Made by a program: the position numbers and the translations under genes
Shown: one piece after another, positions 21,751 through 32,100 of the stretch
Numbering within the stretch: position 1 is the first letter of the stretch
Layout of the letters: each line of letters starts with the position of its first letter
Notes under the pieces: model-generated
What the model was told of the DNA's origin: nothing
What the model saw: only the letters and a program-made list of their open reading frames with translations
The model's database searches: none
From: Microvelia longipes
Taxonomy: Eukaryota > Arthropoda > Insecta > Hemiptera > Veliidae
NCBI GenBank assembly: GCA_018340805.1
Contig: JACMZG010001863.1
Coordinates: 28,167,717-28,231,716 of the forward strand
Length of the DNA stretch: 64,000 nt
Direction of reading: 5' to 3'

Positions 21751-22607
21751 TTTTTAGTTATACTTAAATGTGATAGGAATATAATTTTACATTTTTCAGG
21801 AATATGGTATGTAAAAATTGCAAGGATGATAAATGCTAGAAATGGAATATTGGGTTTATACTGTTTTATTAACTCTTTAAGTCAGCTTGACAAGGATTAA
21901 AGTAGGGCGATGGGGTTTTTACGTTTATGGGCCTCTGTAATATTTTTCTGTGAATCAAACATCTGCTAGATAATTAGAGTAAAATGAAAAGACCTATGGG
22001 TAACCCCAAGACAATATTAGGGCTACCTGATGAGGTATTCTTTATATTTAAAACTATGCCCTTTTATTAACATGAAGTTTACAATAGTCTTAAAGTTAAG
22101 AATCCCAAGTTTATGAGGCTCTATTTTTATGTTAACAAAAGGGTATAGTTGGAAATATTTTATGACTACCTGATCAGGTAGTCATAAATATTTCTTGGGG
22201 TTATCCCTGAGTAACCATTTTGATTTTAGACTTTTCAATAATATATATTAGATAATCCTTTCACTTTGGATTAAGAATGTTCACAGATATCCTGCTTTAA
22301 AACAGTTACACTGTAACTGTACAGAATATGAATGTAATTTTTTTAAATCCTTATGTGACCCACAGCAATCTTATTTGGCTAGATAGATATTGTGAAAATC
22401 AACTTACATTAGGTTGACATACTAATAATTGCATTACGCCTTTATACTAATACATAAGATTCCACATCATATCACGACAATCTGGAATGTAGTATATTGG
22501 CCGAGGATTGGAAAACCAATATCGACACATCTGACAGAAATATATAAATACATCAGATCTGAGGATATTAATTCCCCCCCTGACCTAACTTTTTATTTGG
22601 GCCTAGC
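21751..22607 (+). repeat. Unique block of the left inverted repeat
   Basis: It matches 25433-26281 inverted. No gene. It contains a perfect 24-nt palindrome at 22162-22185 and the transition 'ctgacctaactttttatttg' into the inner repeat. Confidence 0.85.
22162..22185. repeat. Perfect 24-nt palindrome
   Basis: The half-site is ATGACTACCTGA and reads identically on both strands. The same palindrome occurs in the right arm at 25854-25877. Confidence 0.95.
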
Positions 22608-22868
22608 TGACCTATTTCATTGAAAGGAAGTATAAATGACCTAACAGAGTTCCTTCGCTCTAAGCGAATGCTGTCGAAGGTCAAAATGACTTCCTTATAA
22701 ATAAAAAATATGTACGTATAAACCTATTTTGACCTAGTAATAATACTTCAATATTTTGGACTTACCTCACCTATTTCATTGAAAGGAAGTATAAATGACC
22801 TAACAGAGTTCCTTCGCTCTAAGCGAATGCTGTCGAAGGTCAAAATGACTTCCTTATAAATAAAAAAA
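22608..22868 (+). repeat. Inner ~160-bp repeat, left arm (about 1.6 copies)
   Basis: The unit starts 'gacctatttcattgaaagga' and includes 'gttccttcgctctaagcgaa' and 'gtcaaaatgacttcctta'. It corresponds to the inverted 3-copy array at 24930-25432. Confidence 0.9.
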
Positions 22869-22884
22869 AAACATTTTAGACTAG

Positions 22885-23275
22885 AGCATTAAGAATTGTT
22901 TGGGGCAAATTTGGTTAGCTTCACAGATTTGGCAAGACACAACAGAATTATTTGCCTCTTCAACCGTAATGAAAGACTGTGAAACCTATTGTAGCACTTT
23001 AAGTGACACCAACGCATGCAATGTGTACATTCTACCCAATCATCCTCTTGAGATTTGTGGCCAAAATGGTTTCTACAATAAAGACATATGTTAGTAACAT
23101 TATCACTACTATCTAAAATGAGGTCCATATAATAATTCCGTCTTTCATTTGGATGAAAAGAATGCATTGTTTTTGACCCATCATCATAGACTTTAAAAAT
23201 TCAAGTATATACACCCCACAGTCAACACTACCTCGGCTGCTTTGGCCAGTCAATTTTTTTGACTGCCCAGTCGCT
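22885..23275 (-). pseudogene. Ulp1-like (C48) protease C-terminus plus PHD-type zinc finger, decayed
   Basis: Minus-strand translation gives GSVDCGVYILEFLK, the Asp-Cys-Gly catalytic-cysteine motif with an upstream Gln typical of Ulp1/SENP peptidases. After a 1-nt frame change it continues VYDDGSKTMHSFHPNERRNY. A zinc-finger pattern follows: CLYC, then DDWVECTHCMRWCHLKC, then, in another frame, SCQIC. This makes C4HC3, a PHD finger. At least two frameshifts break it. Ulp1 proteases are known cargo or components of Mutator-like and related eukaryotic transposons. A transposase is missing, so this may be the last part of the original protein or a captured host fragment. Confidence 0.55.
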
Positions 23276-23292
23276 TAAATCTAAATTAAAGT

Positions 23293-23720
23293 TTGAGTCA
23301 AAAACCCTGGGTACTCATTGTTGGCTGTAATGACGTAATGGCGATCTTGAAGGCTGAGGTGGAGAATAGGAAGAAGGAATTGAAAATCAGGATTGAACTT
23401 CTCAGGTTAATTATTAAGTTCACGGCTGATTCCCAGTGCCCTATTTTACTCTGCCAAGTGTTCCCTATCTGGCGGTTAGAAGAAAGGTACGGAGACGAAG
23501 CCAGGACTTTGGTTGCCAAGTTTAATGAAGCCATAGCCAAGTTTGATGGTATCGCTGGAATTCGCGTGGTTCAGGTAGAAATCTGCTGCGCGTCCTCAAG
23601 GCCTAAACACTTGGCTCTACGCACTCTTTATTGGAAGTCCCAGCCTCAGGAGAGTCGATCACGTTCATCTTAACGATGAAGGATACCAGGTGATTCTGCA
23701 GAAGCTCTCCAGATATACGT
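23293..23720 (+). pseudogene. SGNH/GDSL hydrolase-like C-terminal fragment
   Basis: The plus-strand frame starts WVLIVGCNDVMAI, resembling the G-x-N-D block of SGNH hydrolases, with CPILLCQVFPI and AKFNEAIAKFD after it. In another frame (23655-23715) come VDHVHLNDEGYQVILQKL and SRYT, the D-x-x-H block with the catalytic His. The first block (G-D-S) is missing and one frame change separates the blocks. A donor-like gtaagt (23719) follows. It is head to head with the Ulp1/PHD remnant. Such esterase domains occur in some CR1 ORF1 proteins and in other transposon proteins; the source here is unknown. Confidence 0.5.
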
Positions 23721-23724
23721 AAGT

Positions 23725-24195
23725 AAATTCATTATTGTAAACCAATTATTGGAATACAAAACATTGAAATAGTTTAGCATTTGCCAGAGAATTCTATGAT
23801 GCGGGATATAGTTAACATTTTAATTTATATTCATAATGTGCGCAATATTAGTGAGGTCAAAATCAAGCGCTATGATTGTCGAACAAATATATTGATAAGA
23901 CAGTTTGGATCGTCAGAAATAGGAAAATGCATGGAAAATTAACTTATTACTACATATTAAAAAAAATTAACTTTCATTTCACCTGAATAACAGTTATGAA
24001 TAAATGTAGTTTAGGTCGTACTCTATTTTTGTAACAACACTAATACGATTACTTAAACAAGATAACATATTTCATTTTAATAATGTCTTCTAAGTAATGA
24101 GAAAACATAAGTAATAATATATTGCTTGGTTTCAGGTAGCCATTTTCTTGGGATAATTTCTTTGTACACTCCTATGCAACCATGTATAAGTAAGT
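23725..24195. other. Core of giant element, no gene seen
   Basis: AT-rich, with no conserved frame. An acceptor-like ttggtttcag lies at about 24127-24136, so a spliced ancestral gene is possible. Confidence 0.4.
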
Positions 24196-24199
24196 TGTT

Positions 24200-24320
<121 letters not shown>

Positions 24321-24329
24321 GTTAATTAG

Positions 24330-24895
24330 TTTGTAAAAAATCTTAATAATAAATTAGTATTTAATTTTTATTTGTGTCAGATTCAGACAAGGCCAGCCAG
24401 GAGTTAGGCCAGGAGGGGGGGATAAATTAAGTCACATTCCATGTGTACTTGGATATTATCTAGAGGGACGAAATTTATCTTTTAATCCTTAATTAAACAG
24501 ACATAGCTACTTTAAAACTATCTTTAGAAACATAACAGATGGCTATCTATTTCATAAATATTTCATATGCATCGGTATATTATTCATAGTTTTTTGTATA
24601 AATATTGCAGTTACAAGTTATTTTTTTATTTAATTAAAAAATACTGTAATTTAATAATACAGTTGTAATTTTTGAACAACGTCAATAAGTTCTATAATTT
24701 CATAAGTTAACTGCCATAAACATGCAGCGATTTTAATACCATTTTAGTATAATTTCAACTAGTGAAATGATATAGCATTTATTACTAATTATAAAATTGT
24801 AATTATTATAATTAATTTGTATTATTAATTTGCATATTATTCATTCAAGGTACTTAGCGAACATAGCAAGCCTCTAATCAATCTATTTTATTTAT
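24330..24895. other. Core of giant element, right side
   Basis: AT-rich, no gene. It contains a G-rich 'ggccaggagggggg' at about 24406-24420. Confidence 0.4.
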
Positions 24896-24929
24896 TATTC
24901 TTGCAAGCCAGCGAGCTAAAGCGAGGTCA

Positions 24930-25432
24930 TTTATACTTCCTTTCAATGAAATAGGTGAGGTAAGTCCAAAATATTGAAATATTATTACTAGGTCAAAATA
25001 GGTTTATAGGTGTACATATTTTTTATTTATAAGGAAGTCATTTTGACCTTCGACAGCATTCGCTTAGAGCGAAGGAACTCTGTTAGGTCATTTATACTTC
25101 CTTTCAATGAAATAGGTGAGGTAAGTCCAAATATTGAAGTATTATTACTAGGTCAAATAGGTTTATACGTGTACATATTTTTATTTATAAGGAAGTCATT
25201 TTGACCTTCGACAGCATTCGCTTAGAGCGAAGGAACTCTGTTAGGTCATTTTATACTTCCTTTCAATGAAATAGGTGAGGTAAGTCCAAAATATTGAAAT
25301 ATTATTACTAGGTCAAAATAGGTTTATAGGTGTACATATTTTTTTATAAGGAAGTCATTTTGACCTTCGACAGCATTCGCTTAGAGCGAAGGAACTCTGT
25401 TAGGTCATTTATACTTCCTTTCAATGAAATAG
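24930..25432 (-). repeat. Inner ~160-bp repeat array, right arm (about 3 copies)
   Basis: Three consecutive copies with 'cattcgcttagagcgaagga' at about 25058, 25214 and 25374, against fewer than two in the left arm. Confidence 0.9.
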
Positions 25433-26281
25433 GTCAGCTAGGCCCAAATAAGAAGTTAGGTCAGGGGGGGAATTAATATCCTCAGATCTGATGTATTTAT
25501 ATTTCTGTCAGATGTGTCGATATTGGTTTTCCAATCCTCGGCCAATATACTACATTCCAGATTGTCGTGATGATGTGGAATCTTATGTATTAGTATAAAA
25601 GGCGTAATGCAATTATTAGTATGTCAACCTAATGTAAGTTGATTTTCACAATATCTATCTAGCCAAATAAGATTGCTGTGGGTCACATAAGGATTTAAAA
25701 AATTACATTCATATTCTGTACAGTTACAGTGTAACTGTTTTAAAGCAGGATATCTGTGAACATTCTTAATCCAAAGTGAAAGGATTATCTAATATATATT
25801 ATTGAAAAGTCTAAAAAGTCCAAATGGTTACTCAGGAACCCCAAGAAAATATTATGACTACCTGATCAGGTAGTCATAAAATATTTCCAACTATACCCTT
25901 TTGTTAACATAAAAATAGAGCCTCATAAACTTGGGATTCTTAACTTTAAGACTATTGTAAACTTCGTGTAATAAAAGGGCTTAGTTTAAATATAAAGAAT
26001 ACCTCATCAGGAGGCCTAATATTGTCTTGGGGTTACCATAGGTCTTTTCATTTTACTCTAATTATCTAGCAGATGTTTGATTCACAGAAAAATATTACAG
26101 AGGCCCATAAACGTAAAAACCCATCGCCTACTTTAATCCTTGTCAAGCTGACTTAAAGAGTTAATAAAACAGTATAAACCCATATTCCATTTCTAGCATT
26201 TATCATCCTTGCAATTTTTACATACCATATTCCTGAAAAATGTAAAATTATATTCCTATCACATTTAAGTATAACTAAAAA

Positions 26282-28275
26282 CTTATGTATGTTACAAGTT
26301 ATTGGAGCATCGAAATGATCAATAATCGTTTTTTGTACTGATTGTAACGTACAACTAGTGTCAATGACGTACGTTGTAAATATATGACATTTATGTCTTG
26401 CAACAATGTGTTTTTGAAGTAAGTATCATAAAGTGATTATTGTTAATATTTGGCCTACGTTGGTTTCTTGCTTTTGTATGTTACAAGTTATTGGAGCATC
26501 GAAATGATCAATAATCGTTTTTATGTACTGATTGTAACGTACAACTAGTGTCAATGACGTACGTTGTAAATATATGACATTTATTGTCTTGCAACAATGT
26601 GTTTTTGAAGTAAGTATCAATAAAGTGACTTATTGTTAATATTTTGGCCTACGTTGGTTTCTTTTTTTATGTACTGATTGTAACGTACAACTAGTGTCAA
26701 TGACGTACGTTGTAAATATATGACATTTATTGTCTTGCAACAATGTGTTTTTGAAGTAAGTATCAATAAAGTGACTTATTGTTAATATTTTGGCCTGCGT
26801 TGGTTTCTTGCTTATGTATGTTACAAGTTATTGGATCATCGAAATGATCAATAATCGTTTTTATGTACTGATTGTAACGTACAACTAGTGTCAATGACGT
26901 ACGTTGTAAATATATGACATTTATTGTCTTGCAACAATGTGTTTTTGAAGTAAGTATCAATAAAGTGACTTATTGTTAATATTTTGGCCTACGTTGGTTT
27001 CTGCTTTTGTATGTTACAAGTTATTGGAGCATCGAAATGATCAATAATCGTTTTTTATGTACTGATTGTAACGTACAACTAGTGTCAATGACGTACGTTG
27101 TAAATATATGACATTTATTGTCTTGCAAACAATGTGTTTTTGAAGTTAGTATCAATAAAGGACTTATTGTTAATATTTTGGCCTACGTTTGTTTCTTGCT
27201 TATGTATGTTACAAGTTATTGGAGCATCGAAATGATCAATAATCGTTTTTATGTACTGATTGTAACGTACAACTAGTGTCAATGACGTACGTTGTAAATA
27301 TATGACATTTATTGTCTTGCAACAATGTGTTTTGAAGTAAGTATCAATAAAGTGACTTATTGTTAATATTTTGGCCTACGTTGGTTTGCTTTTGTATGTT
27401 ACAAGTTTTGGAGCATCAAATGATCAATAATCGTTTTATGTACTGATTGTAACGTACAATTAGTGTCAGTGACGTACGTTGTAAAATATATGACATTTAT
27501 TGTCTTGCAACAATGTGTTTTGAAGTAAGTATCAATAAGTGACTTATTGTTAATATTTTGGCCTACGTTTGTTTCTTGCTTATGTATGTTACAAGTTATT
27601 GGAGCATCGAAAATGATCAATAATCGTTTTTATGTACTGATTGAACGTACAACTAGTGTCAATGACGTACGTTGTAAATATATGACATTTATTGTCTTGC
27701 AACAATGTGTTTTTTGAAGTAAGTATCATAAAGTGATTTATTGTTAATATTTGGCCTACGTTGGGTTTCTTGCTTTTGTATGTTACAAGTTATTGGATCA
27801 TCGAAATGATCAATAATCGTTTTTATGTACTGATTGTAACGTACAACTAGTGTCAATGACGTACGTTGTAAATATATGACATTTTTGTCTTTCAACAATG
27901 TGTTTTTTGAAGTAAGTATCAATAAAGTGATTTATTGTTAATATTTTGGCCTACGTTTGTTTCTTGCTGTATTGTATGTTACAAGTTATTGGAGCATCGA
28001 AATGATCAATAATCGTTTTTATGTACTGATTTTTAACGTACAACTAGTGTCAATGACGTACGTTGTAAAATATATGACATTTATTGTTTTGCAACAATGT
28101 GTTTTTGAAGTAAGTATCAATAAAGTGACTTATTGTTAATATTTTGGCCTACGTTTGTTTCTTGCTTATGTATGTTACAAGTTAATTAAGCATTGAAATT
28201 ATCAGTGTTCGTTTTCAAGTACTGATTGTGACATACAACTAGTGTCAATAACGTAAGTTGTAAATAAATTACATT
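26282..28275 (-). repeat. ~193-bp satellite array, right arm
   Basis: About 10 units marked by 'ttggcctacgttggtttctt' variants, ending in a diverged outer unit that matches the outer unit of the left arm. Confidence 0.92.
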
Positions 28276-28627
28276 TCTTGCTAGACATAAAAAACAAGAC
28301 GTTTGTCTTTTTTTGTAGGTAAATAATTTTACTTGGTATTCGCGATGTTTCAATTTTTTATAAAACTTTTTATTTTATTTATTTTGTTGTTATTTTAGTT
28401 TTTACATAAGAGCTATTGAATAGAAAAATAAAAAGAAATGTTTTTGTACTCTGTTTTTGGTTTCCGTGGCTTTGTAATGGCAATTTTTTAAATAAAATAC
28501 TAATCCAGCAGTGTAGAATACTAAACCGGAATGTCACATGTTGAAGTATTTTGTAATTGAACCTGGGTTTTTAACGTAGTTGGGATTTTGACCTGACTTT
28601 AAGCTATCGTACCCTAACGTATAAAAA

Positions 28628-29045
28628 AATGCCGGAATAAGGTTATATTTGTTAAAATGATACCTTCCAATACCTTCCTAAACATGGGAAGAATTATTTT
28701 TGATTTTACCGCAAATTGTTTTATCATCGTCTATTAATGTTATTATCTTTGAGATGATTAATATTAATTAGATGATTATAATTCATAATCATTAAGTTAA
28801 GAATCTATTTTATAAATTTTAAATTATTATTATAAAGATATTTTTATTTTAATAATCAATTTTCTTTAATTTAATTTACATTGAAGGACATTTTCCTTTC
28901 TTTTTTTTTAAATAAAAAAAAAATAAGAAGAATTTTATGTTTTTGTATTTTTTTAAATTAATTTTAACCATATAATTTAATTGTTTGTTAATTAACTTGA
29001 GGTTTATTAAATAATTTGATTTTGTGTTTAATTTTAAGAATAAGT
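28628..29045. promoter_or_regulatory. DARS2 upstream region, right half of the divergent promoter
   Basis: 418 nt of very AT-rich DNA between the transposon's right end and the DARS2 start codon. It is presumed to hold the DARS2 promoter and 5' UTR. No motif assigned. Confidence 0.4.
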
Positions 29046-29129
29046 ATGAATCTCTTCATTAAAGCAGTGAGCAAACTTAGATTTTATGATACAAGTTTTA
29101 GTTTGAAGCAGGGTAAACGACTATATTCT
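29046..29129 (+). CDS. DARS2: DARS2 exon 1 (presequence)
   Basis: 28 codons starting [14 protein letters not shown] and ending GKRLYS, at a perfect donor (TCT|GTAAGT). Rich in Lys/Arg and hydrophobic residues, with one acidic residue, as in mitochondrial targeting peptides. In phase with [16 protein letters not shown] of exon 2. The start is the only suitable ATG upstream. Confidence 0.75.
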
Positions 29130-32100
29130 GTAAGTGCTTATTTTACACAAATTGCATGTACCTATTTTTGAGGGCGTTTGTCATTGTTAAGTCTTTGTTC
29201 AGTTTTTGTATTTATCATAGTACTCTAAATAAACATACATTTTACAAATAAAAAGTTTTGAGCTTTCATAATATCTAAGTTTTAATTAGGCCATATTGAA
29301 TTGTGAAATACATAGAATCAACAAGTGACTTTACTCACGTATTTTGGGCTGTATTTTGTAAATTCTTACTGATCTCAAAAGAAGAAATGTTTAATCGCTT
29401 GGGCTACTTAAGCACCTGGAGTTACTGTCAAAAGGATCATTAATATTGGCGTTGACATGTTAAGGAACTTTAATATTGGCGATGACATGTTAAGGATCTT
29501 TTATATTGGTGATGACATGTCAAGGATCTTTAATATTGGTGAAGACCTGTCAAGGATCTTTAATATTGGCGATTACATGTTAAGGATCTTTAATATTGGC
29601 AATGACCTGTTAAGTTGATTTGCCATAAAAATTAGTGACTTGGTTACGAACCAAATAATAGAGAAGAATCCATCACAAACGGATGCTTGGTATGAACTGA
29701 GCATGCATGCTTACAATTTTTACAATTACTTTGCAGATGCCAAATTTTGAGGCAAACTTATCTCCTGATGGAGAAAGTAATATATTTGTTATTATTAGGA
29801 CACCGGCTAAGAAACAGGTTAGATTTACTTAAACCTGACCCGAGACAGGCGATAGATGAGGCAGCTGCAAAGCGTAAGGTGTATCACGACAAGAAGAGTA
29901 AGAGAAGAGAGTTTGAGGAAGGGGATAGAGTATGGGTTTTAGGAAAAGGTGGGAAGGATTATAGCCAGGGGACGGTTATTACAAGAACTGGTGAGTTATC
30001 TTATGTTGTGGAGATAGGGGATGAGAAGCGTAGGGCACATGCTGATCAGCTTAGGGCTGATAAGGGTTCAGCTTGGTAAGAGGGGGAGGTAATATGGTAT
30101 TTAGAGTTTGTTTATGTTTATTTTTATATTGTCATTATTTATGTCATTGTAAATTTAGTCTTACAATAGAAATGGCTGAAACTTAGTTAAGACTTATTAC
30201 TAGAATAGATACTACATAAGGTAACTGAAATCATGACAAATACTCATTGACAAGCACAGAAGAAATGCATGGAGCAAGCTCAATTTATCCTTGTTGTTGT
30301 ATTTGTTCTTGCCTTTTTTGCTATAACCGTGTAAGTTTGCTCCTATTTCTCTATCTCAGACAATATCCATGGGGTCAGGAAAGTTCCCTATCCTGTCATC
30401 CTCTTTATTCAAGATCCTTGGTTTCTGAGAGGTTTCTTAAGGTTGTTATCTTAATAAACAGGCAGACATTTTTAGAAAAAAATCTATTATGATTTTATTA
30501 GAAAAATAAATTTGTTTTTAGAGGAGTTCACTTGTTATTCTATTCCCCTATACCATAGTGTAATCGTTATTTTTAAAGTGATTTAAAATAAGGGATTGGT
30601 TCTTGGGGAAGTATTTCGCCTCCTCTTATTATCCGCTAGTATGCACCTATACTTACTTATGTGATTATAAGTGTGTCTAAGAGAAAACATTTACATGTCT
30701 TCCCTTAGAGGGCAGTGGACAGCTCCGTCTTTTTTAAAGTTGTCAGCATAAATTGTGTTTTGAATTATTTAGAATATTTTGACTTTATATACTATTCTGT
30801 TGTAGTAACTAGTAAACCATTTCAACATTGAATGAATTTGCTGTTCGTCTAAAGATATTTGTTACAGCTCAATTATTTTAAATCACAGTTTGAAGGAATA
30901 TAAAAAAATTTAAAAAAATTTAAAGAGGAAATGAAGAAACACCTCACAGAAAATGTGTTTTACTCGATAAAAGAGTTTTTAAAATAAGTTATGAAGATGT
31001 TGTTTGTTTTTCATAATAGTTGACTTTTTCCTTGTAAATATTTTGTTACTTGTGGAAATAAAAATGTATTCTTATTCTTATACTGTTTTCTTGGGGAAAA
31101 TGTTTTGTTTACATTTACTAGGGAACAACTTTTGTCAAAAGTAGTTGGACCTTTTATGATTTGGTTTTGTCTGTATTGTTGTGAATTAAAATTCTTATTG
31201 TATTGATTTTTATTTTTCTTCTAACTTTTTATTGGTAAAGTTATGTGTTTGCACTTACAATCTTAGTTTAAAAGATCATTTGACACCACTAGACCATGAG
31301 AGTCATTGAATCGTTGGGACTAAGAAACATTATTTTTATTATAAAATAAATAAAAATACTCTGCCAGGCATGGCAAATAGGTTCTATTCTTATTTAATTT
31401 GTATTTTATATGATGTATGAAAGTTATATTTTAAAAATATACAAATTATAATATTTAAAAAAGTAATATAATTAATTAAAAGACAATTTCTAATTTATGA
31501 AATAAATCAATACATATTTTGTCAGAAGTTGTCACACAAACAAAAGATATTGTATAGAATTTCATCACAAAAAGCCTTTTAAAAATGCATGCATCCCTTT
31601 ATTAGATGTTAAATGAGTTCCACTTGGCCATTAATTGCATGGGGGAAAAGTTTGTGGAAGTTGCTATCAACATGTCTTTCAAGTTCTATTTTTATCAAAC
31701 ATTTTTGAAACAATTGTTAAAAAATAAATGAATCCAATTGAGTTGAAATTTGGCGCTTTATGTAACTTTATTTAACAAATAAGTTTATTAGGTGTTTGTT
31801 TCAATACCACTTGTATATCTATGGATTTTTTTTTTGGATCACAGCACCCGTAAAAATCCAGATTAGACGGGTGACCTCTGGTTTTCTCAATCTTTTACAT
31901 TTCAGTACATATTGGCTCAAATAATTTGCCACCTGTCAATGGTGTCAGTATGTATATTAGTATGATTACAAATGTTCTTAATTTCATTAAGAATTAGTTT
32001 AAGTTCATTATACAATAGAAAAGAGTCAGCAAATTTTAAATTTGAGTTCTGAATGTCTTTGCACTATTCTTACCTACACTCTATAAGCCTAATAGCTCCT

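Larger units (their letters stand above)
18990..22868 (+). repeat. Left terminal inverted repeat of the giant foldback element
   Basis: It matches 24896-28620 in reverse orientation, block for block: outer unique part, satellite array, the 21750-22605 unique block, and the inner ~160-bp repeat. The two arms differ by small indels and by copy number in the arrays. Confidence 0.88.
24896..28620 (-). repeat. Right terminal inverted repeat of the giant foldback element
   Basis: Complement of the left arm. Its satellite array is slightly shorter and its inner repeat array longer. One satellite unit near 26660 carries an internal deletion. Confidence 0.88.
29400..30420 (-). mobile_element. Diverged copy of the 525-bp MITE, interrupted by a gypsy fragment
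   Basis: The right part (30270-30420, ending 'tctttattcaagatccttg') matches the complement of 50843-50990. The segment at 29690-29730 ('gagcatgcatgcttacaatt') matches the complement of 51215-51245. Between them lies an integrase fragment of a gypsy element. The left boundary is uncertain. Confidence 0.5.

Noticed and set aside
19484..21900. Recurring 64-100-codon frames with the same peptide (also 26426-27922)
   Set aside because: They are produced by the 193-bp satellite unit and are broken by indels in most units.
22429..22623. 64-codon frame in the left arm of the giant element
   Set aside because: No motif; the mirrored sequence in the right arm does not preserve it as a protein.
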